Assembly: GCA_965198865.1 (NCBI GenBank)
Contig: CBDAQA010000022.1
Span: forward strand, 437,941-501,940
Direction: 5' to 3'
DNA length: 64,000 nt
Origin: CBDAQA01 sp965198865
GTDB taxonomy: Bacteria > Planctomycetota > Phycisphaerae > Tepidisphaerales > Tepidisphaeraceae
The translations under genes and the position numbers were made by a program. Below the pieces are notes generated by a model, which was not told where the DNA came from, ran no database searches, and saw only the letters and a program-made list of their open reading frames with translations. Shown here in pieces: positions 17,976 to 27,127 of this stretch (position 1 is the first letter of the stretch; each line of letters starts with the position of its first letter).

Positions 17976-20075
17976 TCAGTCGGTCGTGGTCGTCGCCGTG
18001 TTGTTGGCGGCGTTGGCGTCGCCGAGGCCCGCGGCGGGCGCGATCGTGGCGACCAGAGAGTAGGAGCCTGCCGACTGGTCCGCCGGCGCGGTGAACGGCG
18101 GCGAGAGCGCGGTCGACTTGCCGGCGGCGAGCTTCACCGTCCGGGTGACCGGCAGCGCGACGTCGACGCTCGAGCCGTCGACCGAGCTGACGGCCGTCAG
18201 CGTGACCGTCACCGTTCCCTTGGCCGTCACGTTGCCGAGGTTGTCGATGACGATCCGCGCCTTGCCCTTCTTGCCCGCGGTGACGGTGACGGCCGCCGTG
18301 TTGGCGAAGTCGACGGACAGGTCGACGTAGGGGGCGGTGATCGTGACGGCCGCCGACGCGGCGGTGGTCGCCTGCGTGGTGGTCGCGGTCGCGTCGGCAA
18401 CGGCGACCAAGTCGTACGTGCCGGTGTCCAGGCCGACGGGGTAGTCGAACTTCAACGTGGCGGTGTGGGCGGCACCGGCCTTCAGCTTCAGGCTCTTGAT
18501 CGGCAGGGTGGTCACCACCGGGTCGCCGCTGGTGACGGTGGCGTCGGTCGAGGCGTACAGGGTGATGGTGATCGGCCCGCTGAACGTGATCGGGCCGGTG
18601 TTGGCGAGCTTGACCTTGAGCGTGGCCGCCGTGCCGCCGACCACGTCGGAGGCCGGGACGGTGACGATCGAGACGGCGACGGGCGACAGGGTCGTGGTCG
18701 AGGTGGTGGTCCCGCCGCCGCTCGACCCGCCGGTGCCGGCGGAGGTGCCCGACCCCCCGGTGACGGCGGCCGAGGTGGCGAGGTTGTCGATGATGGCCGC
18801 CGCCTCGGGCGTGCCCAGGCCGGTGACGAGGTCGTACCCCTCGGCGGCGCTGTTGCCGCTGGAGCCCGACGGCCCGTGATGTCCCCCGCCGAAGCCCCCG
18901 AACCCGCCCGAGCCACCGCTGGTGACGTCGTTGAAGTAGGTCGTGTAGGTGTCGTAGCCGGTGGTGCCCGGCGTCGAGTAGAGGTCGTACAGGTCGGGCA
19001 GGGTCTGGGTGACGCCGTCGAGGCTGGTCAGCCCGGCGATGGACCGGCCCTGGTTGGCGATGGCGATCAGGGCGGCCCACTGCGGCGAGCCGGCACTGGT
19101 GCCGCCGACCTGCTGCCAGCCGCTGGCGCCGTCGTCGGCGACGGAGTCGTAGACGGCGAAGCCGCTGTCGGGGTCGGCGGCGTAGGCGACGTCGGCCACG
19201 CTGCGCGAGCCGGTCGCCTGGACGGCCTCCTGGTAGCCGGGCTCGGGCTCGACCTGGCTGTAGCCGCTGCTGGTGCCGGACCAGCCGGTCTCGGAGACGT
19301 AGGTGCCGTCGTCATCCACGGTTAGCGTGGTCCCGCCGACCGACAGCACGTTGGGGGAGCTGGCGGGCCACTGGACGCCGGACTGCTCCCCGCTGTCGCC
19401 GGCGGCGGCGACGAAGGTGACGCCCCGGTGGCCGCTGGGGGTGGTGAAGTCGTCGTCGTAGTTCGTCTGCATGGTCGACTCGCCGCCCTGGTAGCTGCTG
19501 ACGAACTCGCTGCCGCCCCAGCTCATGGAGACGACCGACACGCCGGCCGCCGCCCGGGCGTAGTTGACGGCCGTCATCAGGTCGGTCGTGTCGTCGCTGC
19601 TGGCCTCGACCAGCAGGACGTTGGCGCCGGGCGCGACCGCGTGGGCCCACTCGACGTCGAGGGCGATCTCGCCGGACCAGTCGGCGTCGGTCGTGGGCAG
19701 GTTGGTCCCGCCGGCCTGGTTCACGATGTCGAGCTCGGGCGGGGCGGCGATGCCGAACTGCGCGTCGAACACGCCCAGGTCGGCGCGGATGTTGGGGTCG
19801 TTGAACGCGTCGATGATGGCGATCGTCTGCCCGGCGCCGTCGGCGGCGACGCTGCCGCTGCTGAAGGTGGCGGCGTCGAACCCGTACGCCGTGCGCACCT
19901 GGGCCGGCGTGAGGCCGGTCACCTCGGTCGACACCGACGTCGCCGCCGAGGTGATCGCCGGCCGCACGTAGACCGCCCCCGGCGACATCGTGGCCGACAG
20001 CAGCGTGCGCGACTCGATCGCCTCAACCACGGCGACCGACGCGGCCCGGCGACTCAGCTTGCGGTGACGCACCAT
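17976..20075 (-). CDS. Sedolisin (S53) serine-carboxyl peptidase with C-terminal CARDB-like domains
   Basis: An exported acid-type serine peptidase of 699 residues. The S53 catalytic set is complete: Glu136 and Asp140 (GEIALDVEWAHA), Asp227 (AAAGDSG) and Ser327 (GGTSAGSPQW). The N-terminus MVRHRKLSRRAAS is followed by the planctomycete motif IESRTLLSA (20-28). Only about 50 residues precede the catalytic domain, so the usual 150-200-residue pro-domain is absent. From about residue 460 the chain is Gly/Thr-rich, then two or more CARDB/Ig-like repeats resembling the surface protein at 15832. ATG 20075 has GAGGG about 7 nt upstream, and the longer frame to 20141 has no support. Confidence 0.92.
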   Translation of the reverse strand: MVRHRKLSRRAASVAVVEAIESRTLLSATMSPGAVYVRPAITSAATSVSTEVTGLTPAQVRTAYGFDAATFSSGSVAADGAGQTIAIIDAFNDPNIRADLGVFDAQFGIAAPPELDIVNQAGGTNLPTTDADWSGEIALDVEWAHAVAPGANVLLVEASSDDTTDLMTAVNYARAAAGVSVVSMSWGGSEFVSSYQGGESTMQTNYDDDFTTPSGHRGVTFVAAAGDSGEQSGVQWPASSPNVLSVGGTTLTVDDDGTYVSETGWSGTSSGYSQVEPEPGYQEAVQATGSRSVADVAYAADPDSGFAVYDSVADDGASGWQQVGGTSAGSPQWAALIAIANQGRSIAGLTSLDGVTQTLPDLYDLYSTPGTTGYDTYTTYFNDVTSGGSGGFGGFGGGHHGPSGSSGNSAAEGYDLVTGLGTPEAAAIIDNLATSAAVTGGSGTSAGTGGSSGGGTTTSTTTLSPVAVSIVTVPASDVVGGTAATLKVKLANTGPITFSGPITITLYASTDATVTSGDPVVTTLPIKSLKLKAGAAHTATLKFDYPVGLDTGTYDLVAVADATATTTQATTAASAAVTITAPYVDLSVDFANTAAVTVTAGKKGKARIVIDNLGNVTAKGTVTVTLTAVSSVDGSSVDVALPVTRTVKLAAGKSTALSPPFTAPADQSAGSYSLVATIAPAAGLGDANAANNTATTTTD

Positions 20076-20946
20076 GAGCGATCCCTCTAAGCGACGCCCC
20101 GGCCGGGCCACACACCAGGACCGGACACCGCCACCCTCCACGGAGTGTTACGCCCCGCAACCGTATGACGCCGAACCAATCCGCGACTTTCCAATTGTTC
20201 CAGACACGATCGGCAGCCCGAACGCCGGGCGTGATCATTGGAGGGCTAAAGTTCAGAGGGAAATGACGCGGTTGGCGTGAGACAAAGTGGGACGAAATGA
20301 GACGGTTTTACACCTCGTCGCATGCCACTCTGTCATTCTTAAATTACGAATTAAAATGGGTTTGCGATCGAATGAGGCGTGAGACTCAGATTTTGCTGTC
20401 TCACCGACCTCATCCGTACTCGACGGCCTAGGCGACGCGCCCCATATCGTCCGCCAGTGGGACGACCGACGTGGCCGATCGCCTGACACCGCCGGCCCAG
20501 GCTTCCGTCACCCCTAACTGCGCAGGGGATACCTCGGTCGTCCTGCTCGGTCTGAAGACCCGAACGAACGACCGCCCGGCCTGCTCGCTTCAGCGAGCCG
20601 GTTTTTCGACACGCGGCGTTCCTGCTCGCTGAAGCGGGCAGGCCGGGCAGAACAGGGTTTCGAATCCGGGGGATCACGAACCGAGGCGGCTGTGCGATCG
20701 CCGTCGCCAATCCGCACGATCGGTCTCGTTACCCCTGTGTCCGTCTTGCCGATTCTCGGCCTCTTGGCGCTCTTGGCGGCAATCGGGTCGTCCGGGACCG
20801 TGCGAGCACACCACCGCAGCGGGCCAGGGGAAAGGTGAGCCGCCAAATCAGGGTTCGCCGGTTCATCGCCAGGTGCATGGAGCGGGCGATGGACTCTCGG
20901 TGGCGTATCGCCTCCCCCCGCCCGATCGGTTACAACCTCGCCCCCC
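20076..20946. other. Long intergenic region between divergent sedolisin and plsY
   Basis: About 870 bp without a convincing gene. Both strands show only short frames with no coherent family content. 20270-20360 is markedly less GC-rich than the surroundings and may hold promoters for the sedolisin. A strong inverted repeat occupies 20574-20648. A TTTCGAATCC string at 20658 looks like a tRNA T-loop but has no tRNA around it. Confidence 0.6.
20574..20648. repeat. Inverted repeat, GCCCGGCCTGCTCGC family (P8)
   Basis: GCCCGGCCTGCTCGCTTCAG at the left (20574 onward, ending CGAGC at 20598) matches the reverse complement of 20624-20648, ending CAGGCCGGGC, with one or two mismatches. The loop is about 25 nt and contains a GGTTTTTCG string. 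Confidence 0.7.
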
Positions 20947-21627
20947 ATGACCGGCTCCGCCCTGCTCCTCGACCTCGGCCTGCTCATCCCCGCGGCATAC
21001 GTGGCCGGGTCGGTGCCGTTCGGGCTGCTGGTCGGCAAGGCGAACGGCGTCGACGTCCGCACGGCCGGCAGCAAGAACATCGGGGCGTCGAACGTCGGGC
21101 GGCTGCTCGGGCGAAAGTTCTTCTGGATCGTCTTTCTGCTCGACGCCGCCAAGGGGTTGCTGCCGACGTTGGCTGCGACGGGGCTGGTCCGCTTGGCCCA
21201 CGAGCCGCCGACGTCGGCGGTCTACGGGCTGTGGATGGGCGTCGGGCTGGCGGCGATCGTCGGGCACATGTTCAGCCTGTTCCTCCGCCTCAAGGGCGGG
21301 AAGGGCGTCGCCACGACGGCGGGGGCGCTGCTCGGCGTCTACCCGTACCTGACGCTGCCGTGCCTGGCGATGGTGACCGTGTTCGCCGTGCTGTTCCTGT
21401 TGACCCGGTACATCAGCGTCGGCTCGATGGCCGGTGCGCTGATGTTCCCGGTGAGTTACCTGACGATCGGCCTGACGCGCGGCTGGCGGCCGTTCGGCCC
21501 GCAGTGGCCGTTCACGGCGTTCTCGGTGCTGGTGGCGGTGCTGGTCGTCTGGAAGCACCGCACCAACATCGCCCGCCTGCGCGCCGGCACCGAAAACCGG
21601 GCACACCGACGCGATAAAATCGCTTGA
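20947..21627 (+). CDS. plsY: Acyl-phosphate:glycerol-3-phosphate acyltransferase PlsY
   Basis: Integral membrane acyltransferase that makes lysophosphatidic acid from acyl-phosphate, the first step of phospholipid synthesis in most bacteria. The 226 residues and about five to seven helices match. Motif 1 reads GSKNIGASNVGR (family consensus GSGNIGATNxxR), motif 2 GHMFSLFLRLKGGKGVAT and motif 3 KHRTNIARLRAGTE, all in order. The Lys in place of Gly in motif 1 is a mild departure that I have not seen tied to loss of function. An efflux operon follows downstream on the same strand after about 90 nt. Confidence 0.95.
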   Translation: MTGSALLLDLGLLIPAAYVAGSVPFGLLVGKANGVDVRTAGSKNIGASNVGRLLGRKFFWIVFLLDAAKGLLPTLAATGLVRLAHEPPTSAVYGLWMGVGLAAIVGHMFSLFLRLKGGKGVATTAGALLGVYPYLTLPCLAMVTVFAVLFLLTRYISVGSMAGALMFPVSYLTIGLTRGWRPFGPQWPFTAFSVLVAVLVVWKHRTNIARLRAGTENRAHRRDKIA

Positions 21628-21720
21628 TTTCCGGTGAAGAATGCGGGTTTCCGCAGGTCCAACTTGAAGCGAGCGCCCGATAGTCCTATGTTTGACGGTC
21701 AAGGGCTAAACGACAAACAC

Positions 21721-23085
21721 ATGGTTAACATTTCGCAACAATTTCGCGTGATCTCAGCGGCCGCGGTTCTGACCGCGGTCGCCGGGTGCAATCGTAACGG
21801 GGCGGGCGCGCCGGCGGCCGGCGGGATGCCGGGGGTGCCGGTGACGGCGACGGCGGCCGTGTCGCAGGAGGTGCCGGTCTACATCGACGAGATCGGCAAG
21901 ACGTCGGCCGTCGAGACGGTCACCGTGCAACCCCAGGTCTCGGGCAAGATCCTCACCCGCCGGTTCGAGGACGGGGCCGACCTGAAGAAGGGGCAGGTGC
22001 TGTTCGAGATCGACCCGCGGCCGTTCCAGTACGCCCTCGAGCAGGCGCAGGGCCAGCTGCGGAAGGACGAGGCGACCAAGGCCAGCGCCGAGTGGAACGT
22101 CAGCCAGGACGAGGCGGCGCTGCAGACCAAGGCGATCAGCGAGCAGCAGCTGCACACCGACATCGCCGCCCGCGACACGGCGGCCGGGGCGATCCTGGTC
22201 GACAAGGCGCTGATCGACCAGGCGAAGCTCAACGTGGAGTACGCCAGCATCACCTCGCCCACCGACGGCCTGGCCGGCGAGCGACTGGTGGACGCGGGCA
22301 ACGTGGTCAACGGCAGCGGGCAGATGACCGGGACCAACCTGGTCGTCATCAACAAGGTCGACCCGATCTACGCCGACTTCACCGTCACCGAGGCCGAGCT
22401 GCAGCGGGTGCAGACGTTCATGGCCAAGGGGACGCTGGCCGTGACGGTCATGACGCCCGCCGACGTCGCCCTCGCCGCCGCGCCGCCGGCCACGCCGGGG
22501 GTGGACCCGACGGCGGGCGCGCCGGCCACCCAGCCCGCGCCGTTCAAGCCGCGCGAGGGAAAGCTGGTGTTCCTCGACAACGCCGTGCAGGACGCCAGCG
22601 GCACCGTGCGCCTGCGGGCCGCGTTGCCCAACGCCGACCACCACTTCTGGCCGGGGCAGTTCGTGAACGTCCGGCTGGTGCTGACCAACAAGCCATCGGT
22701 GCTGATCCCGGCCACGGCCAAGCAGATCAGCCAGCAGGGGCTGTTCGTCTACAAGGTGGTGCCGAACGACAAGAGCCCGACCAAGTTCATCGCGGCCATG
22801 CAGCCGGTGACGGTGGGGCAGACCCACGGTGACCGGGTGGTGATCGAGCAGGGGCTCGCGGCTGGGGACCAGGTGGTGGCGTCCGGCTTCACGCTGTTGC
22901 AGCCGGACGCGCCGATCATGGTGATCCCGTCCGGCCCGCCGCCCTCGCTGGGACCGCCGGCCGGCGCGCCGCCCAAGGTCGAGCCGGGGACGCTGAAGTC
23001 GCCCAACAGCGAAGGTCAGCCCAAGGCGGGCCCGCAGGCCTCGGCCGTTCACTCTGACCACAAGCAGGAAGGGGGCTCACTTTGA
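21721..23085 (+). CDS. RND efflux periplasmic adaptor (membrane fusion lipoprotein)
   Basis: Connects an inner-membrane RND pump to an outer-membrane channel. The start MVNISQQFRVISAAAVLTAV leads into a lipobox (VAGC at about residues 20-23), so it should be a lipoprotein. Lipoyl/barrel-sandwich blocks follow (TVQPQVSGKILTRRFEDGAD, then KKGQVLFEIDPRPF), with the helical hairpin (QALEQAQGQLRKDEATKAS type) and the beta-barrel. A Pro/Ala-rich insertion (about residues 255-280) and a disordered Pro/Gly-rich tail are additions to the standard fold. The stop codon overlaps the pump's TTG start by 4 nt, which indicates translational coupling. Confidence 0.93.
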   Translation: MVNISQQFRVISAAAVLTAVAGCNRNGAGAPAAGGMPGVPVTATAAVSQEVPVYIDEIGKTSAVETVTVQPQVSGKILTRRFEDGADLKKGQVLFEIDPRPFQYALEQAQGQLRKDEATKASAEWNVSQDEAALQTKAISEQQLHTDIAARDTAAGAILVDKALIDQAKLNVEYASITSPTDGLAGERLVDAGNVVNGSGQMTGTNLVVINKVDPIYADFTVTEAELQRVQTFMAKGTLAVTVMTPADVALAAAPPATPGVDPTAGAPATQPAPFKPREGKLVFLDNAVQDASGTVRLRAALPNADHHFWPGQFVNVRLVLTNKPSVLIPATAKQISQQGLFVYKVVPNDKSPTKFIAAMQPVTVGQTHGDRVVIEQGLAAGDQVVASGFTLLQPDAPIMVIPSGPPPSLGPPAGAPPKVEPGTLKSPNSEGQPKAGPQASAVHSDHKQEGGSL

Positions 23086-26000
23086 ACCTGTCCGAGCCCT
23101 TCATTCGTCGTCCGGTCATGACGCTGCTGCTGACGGTGTTCGCCATCGCGGCGGGCGCGCTGGCGTACCACCAGATGCCGTTCAGCGACCTGCCGGCGGT
23201 CGACTACCCGGTCATCCAGGTGCAGGTGGCCTACCCCGGGGCGACCCCGGAGACGATGGCCAACAACGTGGCCACGCCGCTGGAGCGGCAGTTCCTGCAG
23301 ATCCCCGGCCTGGAGCTGGTCACCAGCAACAGCGGGCAGGGGAACACCAGCTTCACGCTGCAGTTCAGCCTCGACAAGAGCATCGACGCCGCCGCCACCG
23401 ACGTGCAGGCGGCCATCACCCGCTCGACCGGGCAGCTGCCGCAGGACCTGCCCAGCCCCCCGACCTTCACCAAGACCAACCCCAACGACCAGCCCCAGGC
23501 CTACCTGGCCGTGATGAGCAACACGCTCACCGAGGCCGAGCTGTACGACTTCGGGTCGACCCAGGTCGGGCAGCGGATCAGCATCCTCAAGGGCGTCAGC
23601 CAGGTGCAGGAGTTCGGCACCCCCTCGGCCGTCCGCATCAAGGCCGACCCCGGCAAGCTGGCCGTGCGCGGGCTGACGATCGACGACCTGGACAAGGCGA
23701 TCCGCGCCAACACCGCCTACCAGGGTGCCGGGCAGTTCGACGGCACCACCCGCACGCTGCTGCTGCAGCCGCAGGGGCAGCTCGGGACCGACCAGAAGAA
23801 GGCGGCCGACGAGTACAACGACATGATCGTCGGGCAGTTCAAGGGCAGCCCCGTCCACATGCGGGACGTCGCCCGGGCGATCGACGGCGTGCAGGACGAG
23901 CGGCAGTACCCCAGCTTCTGGTTCCGCCACTACCAGGTGCCCGACCCCGAGCACCCGGGCAAGACGATCGAGAAGGCCGGCGCGCCGTCGGCCATCGTGG
24001 TCGTGCCGATCTTCCGCGCCGCCGGCGCCAACGCCGTCGAGGTGTCGCAGGAGATCCGCGACGAGCTGCCCAAGATCAAGAAGACCCTGCCGCCCAGCGT
24101 CGACCTGCGGCTGATCTACGACCGGGCCGCCTCGATCCGCGACAGCATCCAGGACGTGCAGGAGACGCTGGTCATCGCGTTCATCCTGGTCGTGCTGGTC
24201 ATCTTCGTGTTCCTGGGCCGGGCGGCCGACACGATCATCCCGGCCGTCGCGCTGCCGCTGTCGCTGCTGCTGACGTTCGTCTGCATGAACATCCTGGGCT
24301 ACAGCCTGGACAACCTGTCGCTGATGGCGCTGACGCTGGCGATCGGGTTCCTGGTGGACGACGCCATCGTGTTCCTGGAGAACGCCGTCCGCCGGATGGA
24401 GAAGTTCGGCGAGCCCCCGCTGCTCGCCGCCCTGCGCGGGGCGCAGGAGATCAGCTTCACCATCCTGAGCATGACGATCTCGCTGGCGGCGGTGTTCATC
24501 CCGCTGGTGTTCCTGTCCGGCCTCATGGGCCGGATCTTCCGCGAGTTCAGCCTGACGATCGTGATCAGCATCTTCGCCAGCGGCATCGTGTCGCTGACGC
24601 TGACCCCGCTGATGTGCGCCCGCATGCTGGCCGCCCGCGGGCACGACCAGAGGAAGACGTTCCTGGAGCGCGTGGTCGGCGGCATCGAGCACCGGGTGGT
24701 CGGCGCGTACGGCCGGTCGCTCTGGTTCTTCCTGCACCACCGGTGGATCAGCGCCGTCACCTGGATCATCTGCCTGGCCGGCACCGGGTACCTGTTCTCC
24801 ATCGTCCCCAAGTCGTTCCTGCCCAAGGGGGACAGCAGCTTCCTGCTCGGCGTGTTCATCGCGCAGCAGGGCAGCAGCCCGCAGCAGATGCGGGCCTACC
24901 AGGCCCAGGTCGAGCGGGCCATGCAGGCCAACCCGGACGTGAACCTGACCATCACGGCCACCGGGCTGACGGGCATGCTCAACAGCAACATGGGGTTCGC
25001 CATCGCGTTCCTCGTCCCGCCGGAGGAGCGCAAGACGCACCCCAGCCCCATCGACGGCAAGTTCGCCTCGATCGACACCATTCAGGGCGACCTGGCCAAG
25101 CGGATCTTCATGTCGACGGTCGGCGTGCTGCCGGGCCTGCAGCCCCAGCCGGTGCTGCAGATCAGCACCGGGGCCACCGCCCGCAACACCGGGTCGGTCT
25201 CGTTCAGCATCTCCGGCGTCGACCCGCAGGAGGTCTACGCCACCGGCGGGAAGCTGATGGGCGCGTTCGCCCAGAAGGTCGGCACGCTGTTCGCCGAGCA
25301 GGGGGGCATCATCCCCGACATGTACCTGCAGACGCCGAACCTGCAGATCGAGCCGCTCCGCGACCAGGCCGCCACCTACGGCGTCAACACGACCGGAATC
25401 GAGACGCTGCTGAACCACGCGGCCAGCCAGAACTACACCTACCTGATCAAGCGGCCGACGAACCAGTACCAGGTCATTCTCGAGTTGGACGACCAGTACC
25501 GCACCGCTGGGGTCGACCTGAACTCGCTGTACATCAAGTCGGCCGACGGCCTGCGGACGATCCCGTTCAACGCCGTCGCCAAGTGGCACGAGTCGATCGG
25601 GCCGATCGCGGTCAACCACATCAACCAGTTCACCAGCGTGACCTTCGGCTTCACGCCCAAGCCCGGCGTGCCGCTGGGCGAGGTGACCAAGTTCATCCAG
25701 GACACCTCCGACAAGATCACCCCGCCCACGATGAAGGCGACCTTCCAGGGTGAGGCGCTGACCTTCACGCAGACGGTCTCCGACCTGAAGGTGCTGCTGG
25801 TCGTGGCCGTGTTCGTGATGTACGTGATCCTGGGCATCCTGTACGAGAGCTACCTGCACCCGATCACGGTGCTGTCGGCCCTGCCCGTCGCGCTGGTGGG
25901 CGGGCTGGCCACGCTGGTGCTGTTCGGGGCCGAGGCGTCGCTGTACGCCTACATCGGGATGTTCATGCTGATGGGCATCGTGAAGAAGAACGGCATCATG

Positions 26001-26414
26001 ATCGTCGACTTCGCGCTGCAGCGGATCGCCCAGGGCGAGACGGCCGAGCGCGCGATCCACGACGCCAGCATGGACCGCTTCCGCCCGATCATCATGACCA
26101 CCCTGGCCGCCGTCATGGGCGCCGTGCCGATCGCGCTCGGCTTCGGCGCCGACGGCTCCAGCCGCCGGCCGCTGGGGTTGGTGATCGTCGGCGGGCTGAT
26201 CGTGTCCCAGTTCATCACGCTGTACGTGACGCCGGCGATTTACCTGTACCTGGAGGACTTCCAGGAGAAGGTGCTGGACCGCACGTCGTTCTTCCGCTCG
26301 ACGCGGACGCACCACGCCGAGATGGACGAGATGATCGCCCGCTCGCACGAGATGCCCAGCGAGGTCGACGACGGCACCCCGGTCCTGGCCGGCCACGGCA
26401 ACAACGGGCACTGA
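23082..26414 (+). CDS. RND multidrug efflux transporter, HAE1/AcrB type
   Basis: Proton-driven inner-membrane pump of 1110 residues (AcrB about 1050). It starts MNLSEPFIRRPVMTLLLTVF, then the PGATPETMANNVATPLE and TRSTGQLPQDLPSPPTFTK porter signatures. The transmembrane helix 4 proton-relay region reads LMALTLAIGFLVDDAIVFLE (paired acidic residues), and the C-terminal half has GIVKKNGIMIVDFA and RFRPIIMTTLAAVMGAVPIA. TTG is the start: AGGAAGGGGG lies just upstream and it overlaps the adaptor stop. A standard terminator follows. The substrate cannot be read from sequence. Confidence 0.95.
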   Translation: MNLSEPFIRRPVMTLLLTVFAIAAGALAYHQMPFSDLPAVDYPVIQVQVAYPGATPETMANNVATPLERQFLQIPGLELVTSNSGQGNTSFTLQFSLDKSIDAAATDVQAAITRSTGQLPQDLPSPPTFTKTNPNDQPQAYLAVMSNTLTEAELYDFGSTQVGQRISILKGVSQVQEFGTPSAVRIKADPGKLAVRGLTIDDLDKAIRANTAYQGAGQFDGTTRTLLLQPQGQLGTDQKKAADEYNDMIVGQFKGSPVHMRDVARAIDGVQDERQYPSFWFRHYQVPDPEHPGKTIEKAGAPSAIVVVPIFRAAGANAVEVSQEIRDELPKIKKTLPPSVDLRLIYDRAASIRDSIQDVQETLVIAFILVVLVIFVFLGRAADTIIPAVALPLSLLLTFVCMNILGYSLDNLSLMALTLAIGFLVDDAIVFLENAVRRMEKFGEPPLLAALRGAQEISFTILSMTISLAAVFIPLVFLSGLMGRIFREFSLTIVISIFASGIVSLTLTPLMCARMLAARGHDQRKTFLERVVGGIEHRVVGAYGRSLWFFLHHRWISAVTWIICLAGTGYLFSIVPKSFLPKGDSSFLLGVFIAQQGSSPQQMRAYQAQVERAMQANPDVNLTITATGLTGMLNSNMGFAIAFLVPPEERKTHPSPIDGKFASIDTIQGDLAKRIFMSTVGVLPGLQPQPVLQISTGATARNTGSVSFSISGVDPQEVYATGGKLMGAFAQKVGTLFAEQGGIIPDMYLQTPNLQIEPLRDQAATYGVNTTGIETLLNHAASQNYTYLIKRPTNQYQVILELDDQYRTAGVDLNSLYIKSADGLRTIPFNAVAKWHESIGPIAVNHINQFTSVTFGFTPKPGVPLGEVTKFIQDTSDKITPPTMKATFQGEALTFTQTVSDLKVLLVVAVFVMYVILGILYESYLHPITVLSALPVALVGGLATLVLFGAEASLYAYIGMFMLMGIVKKNGIMIVDFALQRIAQGETAERAIHDASMDRFRPIIMTTLAAVMGAVPIALGFGADGSSRRPLGLVIVGGLIVSQFITLYVTPAIYLYLEDFQEKVLDRTSFFRSTRTHHAEMDEMIARSHEMPSEVDDGTPVLAGHGNNGH

Positions 26415-26438
26415 GCGCCTCTGAGGTGATACCCTGAG

Positions 26439-26469
26439 GAGCCCGACGGCAACCCCGTCGGGCTCTTTT
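26439..26469 (+). terminator. Intrinsic terminator of the efflux operon
   Basis: GAGCCCGACGG (26439-26449) pairs perfectly with CCGTCGGGCTC (26455-26465) over a five-base loop, followed by TTTTGCTTT. It lies 25 nt after the pump stop codon. Confidence 0.9.
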
Positions 26470-26578
26470 GCTTTGTGGGCGATTGCGCCACATTCGCATA
26501 GACAGGACGGAAGTCGCTTGCGCCTTCGCGACCCGCGGCGTGGATCTCGCGACGACCCACATCGCCCGCCGCACGGTT

Positions 26579-27097
26579 ATGATCGCCCCGATGCCCGACG
26601 ACCCCGTGCCGGCCGTCCCCCTGCTCGGCTACAGCGGCGGTCCACCTGCAACGCCCCTTCAAACGCGCGCGTCGATCGTCCTCGCGCTCGCCGGGCTCGT
26701 GGTCGCGCTGGTCGCGTTGGGATACAACCTCTGGTTTCTCGGCATTCTGATCTGGGCGATCAGGATCGGCCTTCGCCTGACGGCGATCGTGAGGCTCGCC
26801 GCCCTCCTGCTCGCGGCCGCCTGCTGCTACGACGTCGCGATTGCCATCAGCCTGTTCGTCGTCGCCATCCTGTTGCTGCGCCGCGGGCCCACCGCCGCTC
26901 GACGCCTCCGCAAGTGGGCAACCCACTGCCTGATCGGCGTCGGCATCTTCACCGCCGCCTACCTGTTGCTCCTGTCCGCCAACGCGGGCGGTCGGGTGCC
27001 GGCCAACGAGCTGCTCTGGTCGCTCCTGACCGCCGCCGCCGGCTCCGTCTACCCGCTGTCGGCGCTGTTCGTCACCCGCCGCCGTCCCGGCTTGTGA
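26579..27097 (+). CDS. Hypothetical membrane protein
   Basis: 172 residues with a short PVPAVPLLGYSGG soluble start, then about five hydrophobic helices: VLALAGLVVALVALGY, LGILIWAIRIGL, LAALLLAAACC, SLFVVAILLLR and LIGVGIFTAAYLLLL. An internal ATG at 26591 is an equally good start. No family is recognised; the PLLGY-type N-terminus recurs in small planctomycete membrane proteins. It ends 30 nt before the alpha-galactosidase start. Confidence 0.6.
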   Translation: MIAPMPDDPVPAVPLLGYSGGPPATPLQTRASIVLALAGLVVALVALGYNLWFLGILIWAIRIGLRLTAIVRLAALLLAAACCYDVAIAISLFVVAILLLRRGPTAARRLRKWATHCLIGVGIFTAAYLLLLSANAGGRVPANELLWSLLTAAAGSVYPLSALFVTRRRPGL

Positions 27098-27127
27098 CGA
27101 CCTGCCGCCCGCCATATCGTTTCCGCC

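Noticed and set aside
20640..20700. TTTCGAATCC string resembling a tRNA T-loop
   Set aside because: The five-base T stem does not pair, and no acceptor, D or anticodon arm can be built around it.
23049..26411. A 1120-codon open frame antisense to the RND pump
   Set aside because: It mirrors the sense gene's codon pattern in high-GC DNA and reads as Arg/Gly/His/Val-rich low-complexity sequence without any family motif. The sense strand is an unmistakable transporter.
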